Below, in pieces: positions 9,882 to 21,731 of a stretch of DNA of 64,000 bases. Position numbers and translations under genes: made by a program. This stretch comes from Burkholderia sp. USMB20. Lineage in GTDB: Bacteria > Pseudomonadota > Gammaproteobacteria > Burkholderiales > Burkholderiaceae. The number at the start of each line of letters is the position of its first letter. Position 1 is the first letter of the stretch. Location of the stretch: positions 115,688-179,687 of the forward strand of contig NZ_JTAN02000015.1 in NCBI RefSeq assembly GCF_000949135.2. The letters are read 5' to 3'. The notes below the pieces were generated by a model that did no database searches, was not told where the DNA came from, and was given only the letters and a program-made list of their open reading frames with translations.

Positions 9882-11072
9882 TTGACACCCGATAATTTGA
9901 TCAACGCAGCGCTCGTCGGCATCGACTTCGGCAAGACCGATTTCGAAGCCAGTCTCGAAGAACTCAGTCTTCTCGCCTCCAGTGCGGGGGCCCGTCCCGC
10001 CGTCACCCTCACAGGTCGTCGCGCCAGCCCCGATGCCAAGATGTTCATCGGCAGCGGCAAAGCCGAAGAATTGCGGCTTGCCTGCGACGCGCACAACGTC
10101 GAAATCGTCATCTTCAACCACGCACTGGCACCGGCCCAGCAACGCAATCTGGAGCAGGCGCTTAACAGGCGGGTGGTCGATCGCACGAGCCTCATCCTCG
10201 ACATCTTCGCGCAGCGCGCCCGAAGTCACGAAGGCAAGCTGCAGGTCGAGCTCGCACAGCTGCAATACCTGTCGACCCGGCTGATTCGCGCGTGGACCCA
10301 CCTGGAGCGGCAAAAGGGCGGTATCGGCCTGCGCGGCCCCGGCGAAACCCAGCTCGAAACCGACCGCCGGCTGATCGGCGAGCGCATCAAGATGCTGAAG
10401 TCGCGGCTCGACCGGCTGCGCCGGCAGCACAGCACGCAGCGTCGCCAGCGCGCACGCAGCGGCACGATGTCGGTGTCGCTCGTCGGCTATACGAACGCGG
10501 GCAAGTCGACGCTGTTCAATGCGCTGACGAAAGCGCAGGCCTATGCGGCCGACCAGCTGTTCGCCACGCTCGATACGACGTCGCGACGTGTGTACCTCGG
10601 CGACGAGGCCGGTCAGATCGTCGTGTCCGATACGGTCGGGTTCATTCGAGAACTGCCTCACCAGCTGGTTGCCGCGTTCCGCGCGACCCTCGAGGAAACG
10701 ATCCATGCGGATCTGCTGCTGCACGTGGTCGACGCATCGAGCGCGGTGCGGCTCGAACAGATCGAGCAGGTGAACGGCGTGCTGCACGAGATCGGCGCGG
10801 ACACGATCCGGCAGGTGCTGGTGTTCAACAAGATCGATGCGGTGCCCGAGCTGGCGGCCCGCGGCGACGCGGTCGAGCGGGACGAGTATGGTAATATTTC
10901 GCGCGTCTTTTTGAGCGCACGCACCGGTCAGGGTCTTGACGCGTTGCGTGCCGCCATCGCCGAGATCGCCTCCGCGGAACACCTTAACGGCGCGACGTTA
11001 CCCAACGGCGCGCTCGACGGCGCACCCGCTGAACCACACGAAGACCACACGATTTCCGAACACGGGCGCTAA
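9882..11072 (+). CDS. hflX: Ribosome-associated GTPase HflX
   Basis: GTPase that binds the 50S subunit and splits stalled or heat-damaged ribosomes. The N-terminal HflX domain (FIGSGKAEEL, ALAPAQQRNLE), the GGIGLRGPGETQLETDRR segment and the G-domain (GYTNAGKST, DTVGFIRELP, NKID) are all present. No good ATG is available upstream of the conserved part: starts at TTG 9882 or TTG 9897 (before INAALVGIDF) are both possible. The hfq-hflX-hflK-hflC order is the classical hfl cluster. Confidence 0.95.
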   Translation: MTPDNLINAALVGIDFGKTDFEASLEELSLLASSAGARPAVTLTGRRASPDAKMFIGSGKAEELRLACDAHNVEIVIFNHALAPAQQRNLEQALNRRVVDRTSLILDIFAQRARSHEGKLQVELAQLQYLSTRLIRAWTHLERQKGGIGLRGPGETQLETDRRLIGERIKMLKSRLDRLRRQHSTQRRQRARSGTMSVSLVGYTNAGKSTLFNALTKAQAYAADQLFATLDTTSRRVYLGDEAGQIVVSDTVGFIRELPHQLVAAFRATLEETIHADLLLHVVDASSAVRLEQIEQVNGVLHEIGADTIRQVLVFNKIDAVPELAARGDAVERDEYGNISRVFLSARTGQGLDALRAAIAEIASAEHLNGATLPNGALDGAPAEPHEDHTISEHGR

Positions 11073-11119
11073 CCGGTCCCGGCCGGTTCGCCGGCGTCTA
11101 ATCTGGTGAACAAACTCTG

Positions 11120-12484
11120 GTGAACGAATACAACGAGCGGAGTACCTGGCGGCGGATGCGCGCCTTGCTGTCGATCAACGATCCCCGCTGGGGGCGCGGC
11201 GAAGGCAAGGGCAACGACGGATCCCGTCCGCGTGTGAACGAATCGAAGCGTCCGCCCGGTGGCGACGGTGACGGTCCGCCCGATCTCGACGAGATGTGGC
11301 GCAACTTCAACCGGCGTCTGAGCGGCCTGTTCGGCGGCAAGGGCGGCAACGGCTTCCGGCCCGACAACGGCCGGGCCGCGCGTGTCGGCGTCGGCATCGT
11401 GATCGGCGTGCTGGTCGCGGTCTACGCGGGCAGCGGGCTGTTCGTCGTGCAGGAAGGCCAGACGGGCGTCGTGCTGCAGTTCGGCAAGCTGTCGGGCACG
11501 GTCGGCCAGGGCGTGCACTGGCGCGCGCCGTATCCGTTCGCGTCGCACGAGATCGTCGATACGTCGCAGGTCCGTTCGATCGAGATCGGCCGCAACAACG
11601 TCGTGCGTCTCGCGAACGTGAAGGAAGCGGCGATGCTGACGCGTGATGCCGACATCGTCGACGTGCGTTTCGTCGTCCAGTACCGGATCCGTTCGGCAAC
11701 CGATTACCTGTTCCGCAGCGTCGATCCCGAGCGCAGCGTGTCGCAGGCCGCCCAGGCCGCGGTGCGCGCGATCGTCGGCACGCGCAGCGCGGCCGACATG
11801 CTGAACCAGGATCGCGACGCGCTGCGCGCGCAGCTGTCCGCCGCGATCCAGCGCGATCTCGATCGCTACCAGTCGGGGCTCGAGGTGACGGCCGTCACGA
11901 TGCAGAGCGTCGCGGCGCCCGAGCAGACGCAGGCTGCGTACGCCGAAGTCGCGAAGGCGCGCGATGATCGCGAAGCCGCGAAGCGTGCCGCGCAGGCCTA
12001 CGCGAACGATCTGCTGCCGAAGGCGCAGGGCGACGCCGCGAAACTTGCCGACGAAGCGAAGGCGTATGCCGATCGCGTGGTCACGCAGGCCGAAGGCGAC
12101 GCCGACCGGTTCAAGCAGGTCTATGCACAGTATTCGAAGGCGCCCGCGGTGATCCGTGAGCGGATGTACCTCGAGACGATGCAGGAAATCTATTCGAACG
12201 CGACGAAGGTGTTCGTCGGCAACAAGGGCGGCAACAGCGTCGTGTACCTGCCGCTCGACAAGCTCGTCGAGCAGGGGCGACAAAACGCCGCAAATGCGAC
12301 GAATGCGACGAATGCCGCGACGCCCGCCGGCGCATCCGCGCCCGACGCGATGTCGGCGCCGGCCGCCGCCGCGGCGAGCGCACCGCGAGCGCGGCTTCGG
12401 CCGCGGGCGCGCCCGCACCGGGCAGCGACGTGCTCGGTCGCGCGAAGCGTTCGCAGCCGCTCGCGTGAAGACGATACGAAGTAA
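11120..12484 (+). CDS. hflK: FtsH protease modulator HflK, tail out of frame
   Basis: Band-7/SPFH membrane protein that forms the HflKC cage around FtsH. It starts at a GTG (NEYNERSTWRR), has a glycine-rich N-terminus, a transmembrane helix at about residues 92-112 (VGIVIGVLVAVYAGSGLFVV) and the SPFH domain. After MSAPAAAAASAP (about 12380) the frame turns Arg-rich (RARLRPRARPHR). The -1 frame instead reads SAASAAGAPAPGSDVLGRAK and stops at 12466-12468, which looks like the native tail. So a single indel near 12376-12395 is likely, either a sequencing error or a real frameshift that replaces the last 30 or so residues. Confidence 0.93.
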   Translation: MNEYNERSTWRRMRALLSINDPRWGRGEGKGNDGSRPRVNESKRPPGGDGDGPPDLDEMWRNFNRRLSGLFGGKGGNGFRPDNGRAARVGVGIVIGVLVAVYAGSGLFVVQEGQTGVVLQFGKLSGTVGQGVHWRAPYPFASHEIVDTSQVRSIEIGRNNVVRLANVKEAAMLTRDADIVDVRFVVQYRIRSATDYLFRSVDPERSVSQAAQAAVRAIVGTRSAADMLNQDRDALRAQLSAAIQRDLDRYQSGLEVTAVTMQSVAAPEQTQAAYAEVAKARDDREAAKRAAQAYANDLLPKAQGDAAKLADEAKAYADRVVTQAEGDADRFKQVYAQYSKAPAVIRERMYLETMQEIYSNATKVFVGNKGGNSVVYLPLDKLVEQGRQNAANATNATNAATPAGASAPDAMSAPAAAAASAPRARLRPRARPHRAATCSVARSVRSRSREDDTK

Positions 12485-12499
12485 CGGGGAGCGCAGAAC

Positions 12500-13399
12500 A
12501 TGAACCGAATCATTGCGCTCGTCGTCGCAATCGTGATCGCCGCTTTCGCGGCGTCGTCGACCGTCCTGACCGTCGATCCGCGCCATGCGGCCGTGCTGTC
12601 GGGCCGCGACGGCGCGCAACCCGAACTCGCGGGCCCCGGCATCCATTTCAAGCTGCCGCCGCCGCTGCAGACGGCGACGCTGATCGACACGCGCCTGCAA
12701 TCGCTCGAGTCGTCGGATCCGCTGCAACTGGCGACCGAAGACAAGCACGACCTGCTCGTCGCGTATGCGGTCAAGTATCGGATCAGCGATCCGATGAAGT
12801 ATTTCGCGGCGACGGGCGGTGACCCGGCGGCGGCCGCCGACCGCCTGGCCGGCGCGCTGAAGAGCGCACTCGGCGACGCGTTCGGCAAGCGCGCGCTCGA
12901 CGACGCGCTCGGCGGGCAGCGCGAGATCGCCAATGCGGCGCGCGACGCGGTGCGCGCGACGGCATCGGGCTTCGGCGTCGACGTGGTCGACGTGCAGTTG
13001 ACGCGCGTCGACTTGCCGGCTGCGCAGACGGATGCCGTCTATCAGCGGATGATTGCCGCGCTGCGCGACCAGGCCGCACAGGTGCGCGCGGATGGCGCCG
13101 CCGATGTCGAGCAGATCAAGGCCGACGCGGAACGCGAGCAGCAGGCGGTGCTCGCGAATGCGTACAAGTCCGCGCAGACGATCAAGGGCGAGGGCGACGC
13201 GAAGGCCGCGTCGATCGCCGCCGATGCGTTCGGCCGCGATCCGCAGTTCTACCAGTTCTACGCGAGCCTGCAGGCTTACCGGAATACCTTCAAGCGCAAC
13301 GACATCATCGTCGTCGACCCCGACAGCGAGTTTTTCCGTTTCATGCGCAGCCCGACGGGCGGTGCCGCACCGGCGGCACCCGCTCCCCGCAAACACTGA
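12500..13399 (+). CDS. hflC: FtsH protease modulator HflC
   Basis: Partner of HflK in the HflKC complex. The 299-residue protein has an N-terminal signal anchor (IIALVVAIVIAAFAASSTVL), the SPFH/band-7 domain and the long helix with ADGAADVEQIKADAEREQQ before the conserved DPDSEFFRFM end. It begins 15 bases after the extended hflK stop, or 31 bases after the stop in the alternative hflK frame, consistent with an operon. Confidence 0.95.
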   Translation: MNRIIALVVAIVIAAFAASSTVLTVDPRHAAVLSGRDGAQPELAGPGIHFKLPPPLQTATLIDTRLQSLESSDPLQLATEDKHDLLVAYAVKYRISDPMKYFAATGGDPAAAADRLAGALKSALGDAFGKRALDDALGGQREIANAARDAVRATASGFGVDVVDVQLTRVDLPAAQTDAVYQRMIAALRDQAAQVRADGAADVEQIKADAEREQQAVLANAYKSAQTIKGEGDAKAASIAADAFGRDPQFYQFYASLQAYRNTFKRNDIIVVDPDSEFFRFMRSPTGGAAPAAPAPRKH

Positions 13400-13435
13400 C
13401 CTTGGGGCGCCGCGTCGAGCGGCGCCGTCGCTCGC

Positions 13436-13627
13436 ATGGACCTGGCTGGCTCGTTGTTGCTCGCGGTAGCACTGATGCTGATCATCGAGGGGGCGTTCCC
13501 CTTCGTGTTTCCCGTCGCCTGGCGCGACACGTTTCGTAGAATAGCGGAGCGGCCGCCGCATCATATCCGGATCGGCGGGCTCATCGTGATGGCGCTCGGG
13601 CTCGTCCTGCTGCTGCTCGCCACCTGA
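13436..13627 (+). CDS. DUF2065 (YjeT-like) small membrane protein
   Basis: A 63-residue protein with two hydrophobic helices ([18 protein letters not shown] and [18 protein letters not shown]) separated by a basic loop ([10 protein letters not shown]). This matches the YjeT/DUF2065 family, which in E. coli also lies next to hflC. Function is unknown; the conserved position suggests a tie to HflKC/FtsH. Confidence 0.85.
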   Translation: MDLAGSLLLAVALMLIIEGAFPFVFPVAWRDTFRRIAERPPHHIRIGGLIVMALGLVLLLLAT

Positions 13628-13728
13628 TCCGGACGGCGCACCCGCCGTTCGTTCCGCCCGATTGCCGATTTCCGATTCATTTCGCGGCGCGCATGTCGCG
13701 CCCTGTTTCCCGTCGTAGGACCGTACCG

Positions 13729-14877
13729 ATGTCGACCTGGTTACTTCCCGAGAATATCGCCGACGTGCTGCCGTCGGAAGCGCGCAAGATCGAGGAGCTG
13801 CGCCGCAGGCTGCTCGACCGCTTCCGTTCGTACGGCTACGAAATGGTGATGCCGCCGTTGCTCGAATACCTCGAATCGCTGCTGACGAGCGGCGGCAACG
13901 ACCTGCGCCTGCGCACCTTCAAGCTGGTCGACCAGCTGTCGGGCCGCACGCTCGGCCTGCGCGCGGACATCACGCCGCAAGTCGCGCGCATCGACGCGCA
14001 CCTGCTGAACCGCCAGGGCGTGACGCGCCTCTGCTATGCCGGCCACGTGATGCATACGCGTCCTCGCGGGCTGCACGCGACGCGCGAACAGATCCAGATC
14101 GGCGCCGAAATCTACGGGCACGCCGGGCTGGAAGCCGATCTCGAGATCCAGCAGCTGATGCTCGACGCGCTACACCTCGCGGGGTTGTCGCGCATCCGCC
14201 TGGACCTGTGCCACGCGGGCGTGCTCGCGGCGCTGCTCGCGCGCGATGCACAGGCTGCCGAGCGCGGCGAGGCGCTGTACGACGCGCTGTCGGGCAAGGA
14301 CGTGCCGCTGCTGAACGAACTCACCGACGATCTCGGCGCCGACACGCGCGCGGCGCTGCGTGCGCTGCCGCATCTGTACGGCGACGCGAGCGTGCTCGAC
14401 GAGGCGCGTGTGCGCCTGCCGGTGCTGCCCGAGATCACGCGTGCGCTCGACGATCTCGCGCAGCTTGCGGCGCAGGCAAGGGGCGTCGAGGTGGCGATCG
14501 ATCTCGCCGACCTGCGCGGCTACGCGTACCACAGCGGCGCGATGTTTACGGCGTACATCGACGGCGTGCCGAACGCGATCGCGCGCGGCGGCCGGTACGA
14601 CCACGTGGGCCAGGCCTACGGCCGCGCCCGTCCGGCGACGGGCTTCTCGCTCGACCTGCGCGAGCTCGCGCGGATTTCGCCGGTCGAGGCGCGCGGCACC
14701 GCGATTCTCGCGCCGTGGGCGCAGGACGACGCGCTGAGCGCGGCGGTGGCGGCGCTGCGCGACGCGGGCGAGGTCGTGATCCAGGCCTTGCCGGGACACG
14801 ACCACGTGCTCGACGAGTTCGCCTGCGACCGTTCGCTCGTCGAGCGTGACGGCGCGTGGGTGGTCGAACCCCGTTAA
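13729..14877 (+). CDS. hisZ: ATP phosphoribosyltransferase regulatory subunit HisZ
   Basis: HisRS-like protein lacking the anticodon domain. It activates the short form of HisG in the first step of histidine synthesis. The start at 13729 ([15 protein letters not shown]) gives 382 residues, the normal size; an in-frame ATG at 13693 would add 12 residues (MSRPVSRRR...) without family support. Conserved pieces are [32 protein letters not shown] and [10 protein letters not shown]. No hisG is nearby; the gene sits between the hfl cluster and purA, as is usual in Burkholderia. Confidence 0.93.
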   Translation: MSTWLLPENIADVLPSEARKIEELRRRLLDRFRSYGYEMVMPPLLEYLESLLTSGGNDLRLRTFKLVDQLSGRTLGLRADITPQVARIDAHLLNRQGVTRLCYAGHVMHTRPRGLHATREQIQIGAEIYGHAGLEADLEIQQLMLDALHLAGLSRIRLDLCHAGVLAALLARDAQAAERGEALYDALSGKDVPLLNELTDDLGADTRAALRALPHLYGDASVLDEARVRLPVLPEITRALDDLAQLAAQARGVEVAIDLADLRGYAYHSGAMFTAYIDGVPNAIARGGRYDHVGQAYGRARPATGFSLDLRELARISPVEARGTAILAPWAQDDALSAAVAALRDAGEVVIQALPGHDHVLDEFACDRSLVERDGAWVVEPR

Positions 14878-14957
14878 ACAGGCGTTCGCGGGCCGTCGTT
14901 CGGCATGCATATCGTTGAAGCGAAACGGAAAAATTCGGAATCGCCCGCGAACATAGG

Positions 14958-14963
14958 TAGAAT
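14958..14963 (+). promoter_or_regulatory. Candidate -10 element of the purA promoter
   Basis: TAGAAT lies 27 bases before the purA ATG in an AT-rich stretch (CATAGGTAGAATACGTTTTT). A weak -35 candidate, TTCGGA, lies 18 bases upstream. The same TAGAAT core occurs before kup (17168-17173) and before the exported protein at 21.7 kb (21719-21724). Confidence 0.45.
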
Positions 14964-14981
14964 ACGTTTTTAACCAGCTAA

Positions 14982-16337
<1,356 letters not shown>

Positions 16338-16345
16338 TTGTCAGC

Positions 16346-16942
16346 ATGACGCAGCAAATCACGATGACGGCGGCAGACTTGATGACCGATCCGCGCAACG
16401 ACGACAAGAACCTGTGGGTAGGCTGGGACGAATACCATCGTCTGATCGAGTTGCTCGCGCTGCAGGTGCATGAATCGGGCTGGAAGTTCGACCAGATCCT
16501 GTGCCTTGCGCGCGGCGGCCTGCGCGTCGGCGACCAGCTGTCGCGCATCTACGACGTCCCGCTCGCGATCCTCGCGACGAGTTCGTACCGCGAAGCGGCC
16601 GGCACCGAGCAGGGCGAGCTCGACATCGCGCAGTACATCACGATGACGCGCGGCAGTCTCGCGGGCAACGTGCTGCTGGTCGACGATCTCGTCGATTCGG
16701 GCGTCACGCTCGCGCGCGTGCAGGAGCACCTGAAGGAGCGCTATCCGTCGGTCACGGCCGTGCGTTCGGCCGTGCTCTGGTACAAGGGCTGCTCGAAGGT
16801 CAAGCCGGACTATCACGCACAGTATCTGCCGACGAATCCGTGGATTCATCAGCCGTTCGAAGAGTGGGACACGGTTCGTCCGCACAACCTCGAGGCATGG
16901 ATCAAGCGCGGTCGCGCGCAGCGCGACGGCTCGGGCGCGTAA
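16346..16942 (+). CDS. Purine-type phosphoribosyltransferase
   Basis: A 198-residue type I phosphoribosyltransferase. The PRPP-binding loop VLLVDDLVDSGVTL is clear at about residues 110-123, and LARGGLRVGDQLSR resembles the nucleotide-binding part of xanthine or hypoxanthine-guanine enzymes (Gpt/Hpt-like). Its location immediately after purA supports a role in purine salvage. Base specificity cannot be read from the sequence. Confidence 0.85.
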   Translation: MTQQITMTAADLMTDPRNDDKNLWVGWDEYHRLIELLALQVHESGWKFDQILCLARGGLRVGDQLSRIYDVPLAILATSSYREAAGTEQGELDIAQYITMTRGSLAGNVLLVDDLVDSGVTLARVQEHLKERYPSVTAVRSAVLWYKGCSKVKPDYHAQYLPTNPWIHQPFEEWDTVRPHNLEAWIKRGRAQRDGSGA

Positions 16943-16972
16943 GCGGCCGGCCGATCGAAGGAAAGCCTTGTA

Positions 16973-16998
16973 CGGCGCCGCTTGCGGCGCCGTTTTTT
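16973..16998 (+). terminator. Intrinsic terminator of the purA operon
   Basis: CGGCGCCGC-TT-GCGGCGCCG followed by six Ts. It ends the purA-phosphoribosyltransferase unit. The 217 bases from there to kup contain no gene. Confidence 0.9.
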
Positions 16999-17215
16999 AT
17001 TGGCGCGCCGCGGCCGGCGGGCACGGCGATCGGCGGGCGTGGTAGGCAGATGGCGCGGCCCCGGCTATGATGGCAGCCCTGCCACAGCTTGCGCAGGATT
17101 GCATGCGCAGCGTGGATCACGTGGTTTAAGGGCAACAAGGCAGGACGGTTTTTCAGGGGGGCGCGAGTAGAATAGCGCTCGTTTTGTCCGACCGGACCCG
17201 ATTATTACGCTTCAT

Positions 17216-19129
17216 ATGAACGACACGATCCAGGCGACCGACGCAGCCCATGCGCATTCGACGCACCAACACTCGATGCGGGCGCTTGCGATAGCGGCCA
17301 TCGGCGTCGTGTTCGGCGACATCGGCACGAGCCCGCTGTATTCGCTGAAGGAGGCGTTCAGCCCCGCACACGGCATTCCGCTCACGGAAGGCTCGATTCT
17401 CGGTGTGATCTCGCTGCTGTTCTGGGCGATCATCCTGGTGGTCGGCATCAAGTATCTGCTGTTCGTGATGCGGGCCGACAACAACGGCGAGGGTGGCGTG
17501 CTCGCGCTGATGGCGCTGTCGCTGCGGCCGCTCGACTCGAAAACACGCGTCGCGGGCGCGCTGATGGCGCTCGGGATCTTCGGCGCCTGCATGTTCTACG
17601 GCGACGCCGTGATCACGCCGGCGATTTCCGTGATGTCGGCGGTGGAAGGCCTCGAGATCGCGACGCCGCACCTGTCCCATCTCGTGATGCCGATCACGAT
17701 CGTGATCCTGATCGCGCTGTTCTGGATCCAGCGTCACGGCACCGCGCTGGTCGGCAAGCTGTTCGGGCCGATCATGGTGCTGTGGTTCGTCGTGATCGCG
17801 GCACTCGGCGTATATCACATCGTGCGCGTGCCGGGCATCATCGCGGCGATCAACCCGTATTACGCTGCGTCGTTCATGTCGGAGCACCTGCTGCAGGCCT
17901 ACGTCGTGCTGGGTTCGGTCGTGCTGGTGCTGACCGGTGCGGAAGCGCTCTACGCGGACATGGGCCATTTCGGCGCGAAGCCGATCCGCCTCGCCGCGTA
18001 CGGGCTCGTGATGCCGTCGCTCGTGCTGAACTATTTCGGCCAGGGCGCGCTGCTGATCCAGAATCCGAAGGCGATCGAGAACCCGTTCTTCCTGCTGGCG
18101 CCGGAGTGGGCGCTGCTGCCGCTCGTCGTGCTGTCGACGGTCGCGACCGTGATCGCTTCGCAGGCCGTGATTTCCGGCGCGTATTCGCTGACGTCGCAGG
18201 CGATCCAGCTCGGCTACGTGCCGCGCATGAAGGTGCTGCATACGTCCGAGCTGGCGATCGGCCAGATCTACGTGCCGGTCGTGAACTGGCTGCTGCTGTT
18301 CGTGATCCTCTGCATCGTGATCGGCTTCAAGAGTTCCGACAACCTCGCCGCCGCGTACGGCATCGCGGTGACTGCGACGATGGTGATCACGACCGTGCTC
18401 GCTGCCGTCGTGATGGTGAAGGTGTGGAACTGGAACCGGCTGCTCGTCGGCGCGATCATCGCCGTGTTCCTCGCGGTCGACCTGGGCTTTTTCGGCGCGA
18501 ACCTGCTGAAGGTCGCGCAGGGCGGCTGGCTGCCGCTCGGCATCGGCGCGCTGCTGTTCTTCCTGCTGATGACCTGGTACAAGGGCCGCCATATCGTCAA
18601 GGAGCGCACGGCAGCCGACGGTATCCCGCTCGAGCCGTTCCTGCAGGGGCTGCTCGCGCATCCGCCGCACCGCGTGTCGGGTACCGCGATCTACCTGACC
18701 GGCAACGACAAGCTCGTGCCCGTCAGCCTGCTGCACAACCTGAAGCACAACAAGGTGCTGCACGAGCGGACCATTTTCCTGACGTTCGTCACGCGCGACA
18801 TTCCGTACGTGCGCGACGACAAGCGCCTGAGCTCGCGCGACGCGGGCGGCGGCCTGTACATCGTCAAGGCCCAGTACGGCTTCAACGAGACGCCGGACGT
18901 GAAGGCCGTGCTCGAGGAATTCGGCCGCACGCACGACATGACGTTCGAGCTGATGGACACGTCGTTCTTCCTCGCGCGCGAAACGGTCGTGCCGACGCAT
19001 CTGCCCGGCATGTCGATCTGGCGCGAACGCGTGTTCGCATGGATGCACCAGAACGCGGCGAAGCCGACCGACTTCTTCTCGATCCCGGCGAACCGCGTCG
19101 TCGAGCTCGGTACCAAGATCGAGATCTGA
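17216..19129 (+). CDS. kup: Low-affinity potassium transporter Kup
   Basis: A KUP/HAK/KT-type K+:H+ symporter in the inner membrane, 637 residues long. The family start is clear ([21 protein letters not shown] at about residues 23-43). About twelve hydrophobic helices follow, then a cytoplasmic C-terminal domain from about residue 470 ([13 protein letters not shown]). The short histidine-containing N-terminus (HAHSTHQHS) is not membrane-embedded. A TAGAAT at 17168-17173 may be its -10. Confidence 0.96.
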   Translation: MNDTIQATDAAHAHSTHQHSMRALAIAAIGVVFGDIGTSPLYSLKEAFSPAHGIPLTEGSILGVISLLFWAIILVVGIKYLLFVMRADNNGEGGVLALMALSLRPLDSKTRVAGALMALGIFGACMFYGDAVITPAISVMSAVEGLEIATPHLSHLVMPITIVILIALFWIQRHGTALVGKLFGPIMVLWFVVIAALGVYHIVRVPGIIAAINPYYAASFMSEHLLQAYVVLGSVVLVLTGAEALYADMGHFGAKPIRLAAYGLVMPSLVLNYFGQGALLIQNPKAIENPFFLLAPEWALLPLVVLSTVATVIASQAVISGAYSLTSQAIQLGYVPRMKVLHTSELAIGQIYVPVVNWLLLFVILCIVIGFKSSDNLAAAYGIAVTATMVITTVLAAVVMVKVWNWNRLLVGAIIAVFLAVDLGFFGANLLKVAQGGWLPLGIGALLFFLLMTWYKGRHIVKERTAADGIPLEPFLQGLLAHPPHRVSGTAIYLTGNDKLVPVSLLHNLKHNKVLHERTIFLTFVTRDIPYVRDDKRLSSRDAGGGLYIVKAQYGFNETPDVKAVLEEFGRTHDMTFELMDTSFFLARETVVPTHLPGMSIWRERVFAWMHQNAAKPTDFFSIPANRVVELGTKIEI

Positions 19130-19182
19130 CCGGTGCGCGCAGTGGCCGCGCATGCGGCCCATGCCGATCTGGCTGCGCGCTC

Positions 19183-19232
19183 GTTGAAGCAATAAAAAAC
19201 CCGCCTTTCGGCGGGTTTTTTATTGCTTCAAC
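19183..19232. terminator. Bidirectional terminator between kup and tex, perfect 23-bp stem
   Basis: The two arms are perfect reverse complements for 23 bases around a TTTC loop. The GC core is CCCGCC/GGCGGG, flanked by A6/T6 and then by TTGAAGCAAT/ATTGCTTCAA. It serves kup on the plus strand and tex on the minus strand. Confidence 0.93.
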
Positions 19233-19245
19233 AGTCTTCGCGTGA

Positions 19246-21573
19246 TCAGCGCTTCAGCTTCGCGAACGCCGCGGCCATCGCGCCGGCCGGTTCCGGTTCG
19301 CGCAAACGCTGCGGACGGGCGCTGCCGCCGCGGCCGGCGTTGCCGCGATCCTGGCCGCCGCGCGGCGCCATGCCGGGCGCGGCCGCTTCGTCGTCGAGGC
19401 GCATCGTCAGCGCAATGCGCTGACGCTTCACGTCGACGTCGAGCACCTTGACCTTGACGACCTGACCGGCCTTCACGACTTCGTGCGGATCCTTGATGAA
19501 CTTCGTCGACATCGCGGACACATGGACGAGGCCGTCCTGATGCACGCCGACATCCACGAACGCGCCGAATGCGGCAACGTTCGTCACGACCCCTTCGAGC
19601 AGCATGCCGGGCATCAGGTCGGAGACCTTCTCGACGCCGTCGCGGAACGTTGCCGTCTTGAATTCGGGACGCGGGTCACGACCCGGTTTTTCGAGTTCGG
19701 ACAGGATGTCGCGCACGGTCGGCAGGCCGAAACGTTCGTCAACAAATTCGGCCGGCGACAGGCCGGCCAGCGCGTCGCGGCTGCCGAGCACGTCGTCGAT
19801 CCGCTTGCTGATCTTCGCGAGGATGCGTTCGACGACCGGGTAGGCCTCCGGGTGGACCGACGAGCGATCGAGCGGATTCTCGCCGCCGTTGATGCGCAGG
19901 AAGCCGGCTGCCTGTTCGAAGGTCTTGTCGCCGAGGCGCGGCACCTTGCGCAGGTGGTCGCGCGACGGGAACGGCCCGTTCGCGTCGCGATAGTCGACGA
20001 TGTTGCGTGCGAGCGTGGCGTTCAGGCCCGAGACGCGCGCGAGCAGCGCGACCGACGCGGTGTTCGCGTCGACGCCGACCGCGTTCACGCAATCCTCGAC
20101 CACCGCGTCGAGCGAGCGGGCGAGTTCGCGCTGGTTCACGTCGTGCTGGTACTGGCCGACGCCGATCGCTTTCGGCTCGATCTTCACGAGCTCGGCGAGC
20201 GGATCCTGCAGGCGGCGGGCGATCGACACGGCGCCGCGCAGCGACACGTCGAGTTCCGGGAATTCCTTCGCGGCCAGCTCGGACGCCGAGTAGACCGACG
20301 CGCCGGCCTCCGACACGACGATCTTCTGCAGCCGCAGTTCGGGATGCTTCGAGATCAGCTCGCTCGCGAGCTTGTCGGTTTCGCGCGATGCGGTGCCGTT
20401 GCCGATGCTGATCAGCTCGGCCTGCGTCTGCGCGGCGATGCGCGCGAGCTTCGCGAGCGAGCCGTCCCAGTCGCGGCGCGGCTCGTGCGGGTAGATCGTA
20501 TCGGTCGCGAGCAGCTTGCCGGTGCGGTCGACCACGGCGACCTTCACGCCCGTGCGCAGGCCGGGGTCGAGACCGATCACGGCCTTCGGGCCGGCCGGCG
20601 CGGCCAGCAGCAGGTCCTTCAGGTTGCGGGCGAACACGCGGATCGCTTCGGCTTCCGCCGTTTCGCGCAGTTGCGTGAGCAGTTCGTTCTCGATGTGCGG
20701 CTGCACCTTCACGCGCCAGCACCAGCGGCACACGTCGGACAGCCACTTGTCGGCCGGGCGGCCCTGGTTCGCGATCCCGAAATGGCGCGCGATCATCGCT
20801 TCGCCGGGATGCGGGACCTGCGCGTCGAGTTCCTCGCCGAGACCGAGCTTGACGGTCAGCACGCCGGCGTTGCGGCCGCGGAACAGCGCGAGCGCGCGGT
20901 GCGACGGCACGGTCCGGATCGTTTCCGCGTAGTCGTAGTAGTCGCGGAACTTCTCGCCTTCCTCGTTTTCCTTGCCTTCGACGACCGCCGACGACACGAC
21001 GCCCTGGCTGTGCAGGTAGTCGCGCAGCTTGCCGAGCAGTTCGGCGGTTTCGCCGAATTGTTCCGACAGGATGTCGCGCGCGCCGTCGAGCGCGGCCTTC
21101 ACGTCGGCGACGCCCTTGTCGGCATCGACGTAGGCGGCGGCTTCCGTCTGCGGGTCGAGCAGCGGATTCGCGAGCAGCGCCTGCGCGAGCGGCTCGAGGC
21201 CGGCTTCGCGGGCGATCTGCGCGCGCGTGCGGCGCTTCGGCTTGTACGGCAGATAAAGGTCTTCGAGCACCTGCTTGCTGTCGGCCGCGTCGATCGCGGC
21301 GCGCAGTTCGTCGGTCAGCTTGCCCTGTTCGTCGATGCTCGACAGGATCGCCGCGCGGCGATCCTCGAGCTCGCGCAGATACAGGAGGCGTTCCTCGAGC
21401 TGGCGCAGCTGCGTGTCGTCCAGGTTGCCGGTCACTTCCTTGCGGTACCGGGCAATGAACGGAACGGTCGAGCCTTCGTCGAGGAGTTGCACTGCCGCCG
21501 CGACCTGGCGCGGCTGGACGGACAGTTCGGTGGCGATGCGCTGTACGATCTTGAGTGCTACGGTTTCCGTCAT
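19246..21573 (-). CDS. tex: RNA-binding transcription accessory protein Tex
   Basis: Large nucleic-acid-binding protein (775 residues) with an N-terminal Tex domain, a YqgF-like RNase H-fold region ([19 protein letters not shown]), helix-hairpin-helix repeats ([20 protein letters not shown]) and a C-terminal S1 domain ([20 protein letters not shown]). The start at 21573 ([12 protein letters not shown]) matches the family; the open frame continues 39 codons upstream without family-like sequence. Implicated in gene-expression control and stress tolerance in other bacteria. Confidence 0.95.
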   Translation of the reverse strand: MTETVALKIVQRIATELSVQPRQVAAAVQLLDEGSTVPFIARYRKEVTGNLDDTQLRQLEERLLYLRELEDRRAAILSSIDEQGKLTDELRAAIDAADSKQVLEDLYLPYKPKRRTRAQIAREAGLEPLAQALLANPLLDPQTEAAAYVDADKGVADVKAALDGARDILSEQFGETAELLGKLRDYLHSQGVVSSAVVEGKENEEGEKFRDYYDYAETIRTVPSHRALALFRGRNAGVLTVKLGLGEELDAQVPHPGEAMIARHFGIANQGRPADKWLSDVCRWCWRVKVQPHIENELLTQLRETAEAEAIRVFARNLKDLLLAAPAGPKAVIGLDPGLRTGVKVAVVDRTGKLLATDTIYPHEPRRDWDGSLAKLARIAAQTQAELISIGNGTASRETDKLASELISKHPELRLQKIVVSEAGASVYSASELAAKEFPELDVSLRGAVSIARRLQDPLAELVKIEPKAIGVGQYQHDVNQRELARSLDAVVEDCVNAVGVDANTASVALLARVSGLNATLARNIVDYRDANGPFPSRDHLRKVPRLGDKTFEQAAGFLRINGGENPLDRSSVHPEAYPVVERILAKISKRIDDVLGSRDALAGLSPAEFVDERFGLPTVRDILSELEKPGRDPRPEFKTATFRDGVEKVSDLMPGMLLEGVVTNVAAFGAFVDVGVHQDGLVHVSAMSTKFIKDPHEVVKAGQVVKVKVLDVDVKRQRIALTMRLDDEAAAPGMAPRGGQDRGNAGRGGSARPQRLREPEPAGAMAAAFAKLKR

Positions 21574-21731
21574 GTCGTGGATGATCTGCCTGCTGAAATC
21601 GCGGCGCGGGCCGGCAGACCGCGCGGCGGGCTGCGAGACGGGCCCGCCGGACCAGATGCCGCGGGTGAGTGAAGCGGGGCATTTTGCCATAAATGGCGGA
21701 GCGTCCAGCCGGGGGTGATAGAATTTGACAC

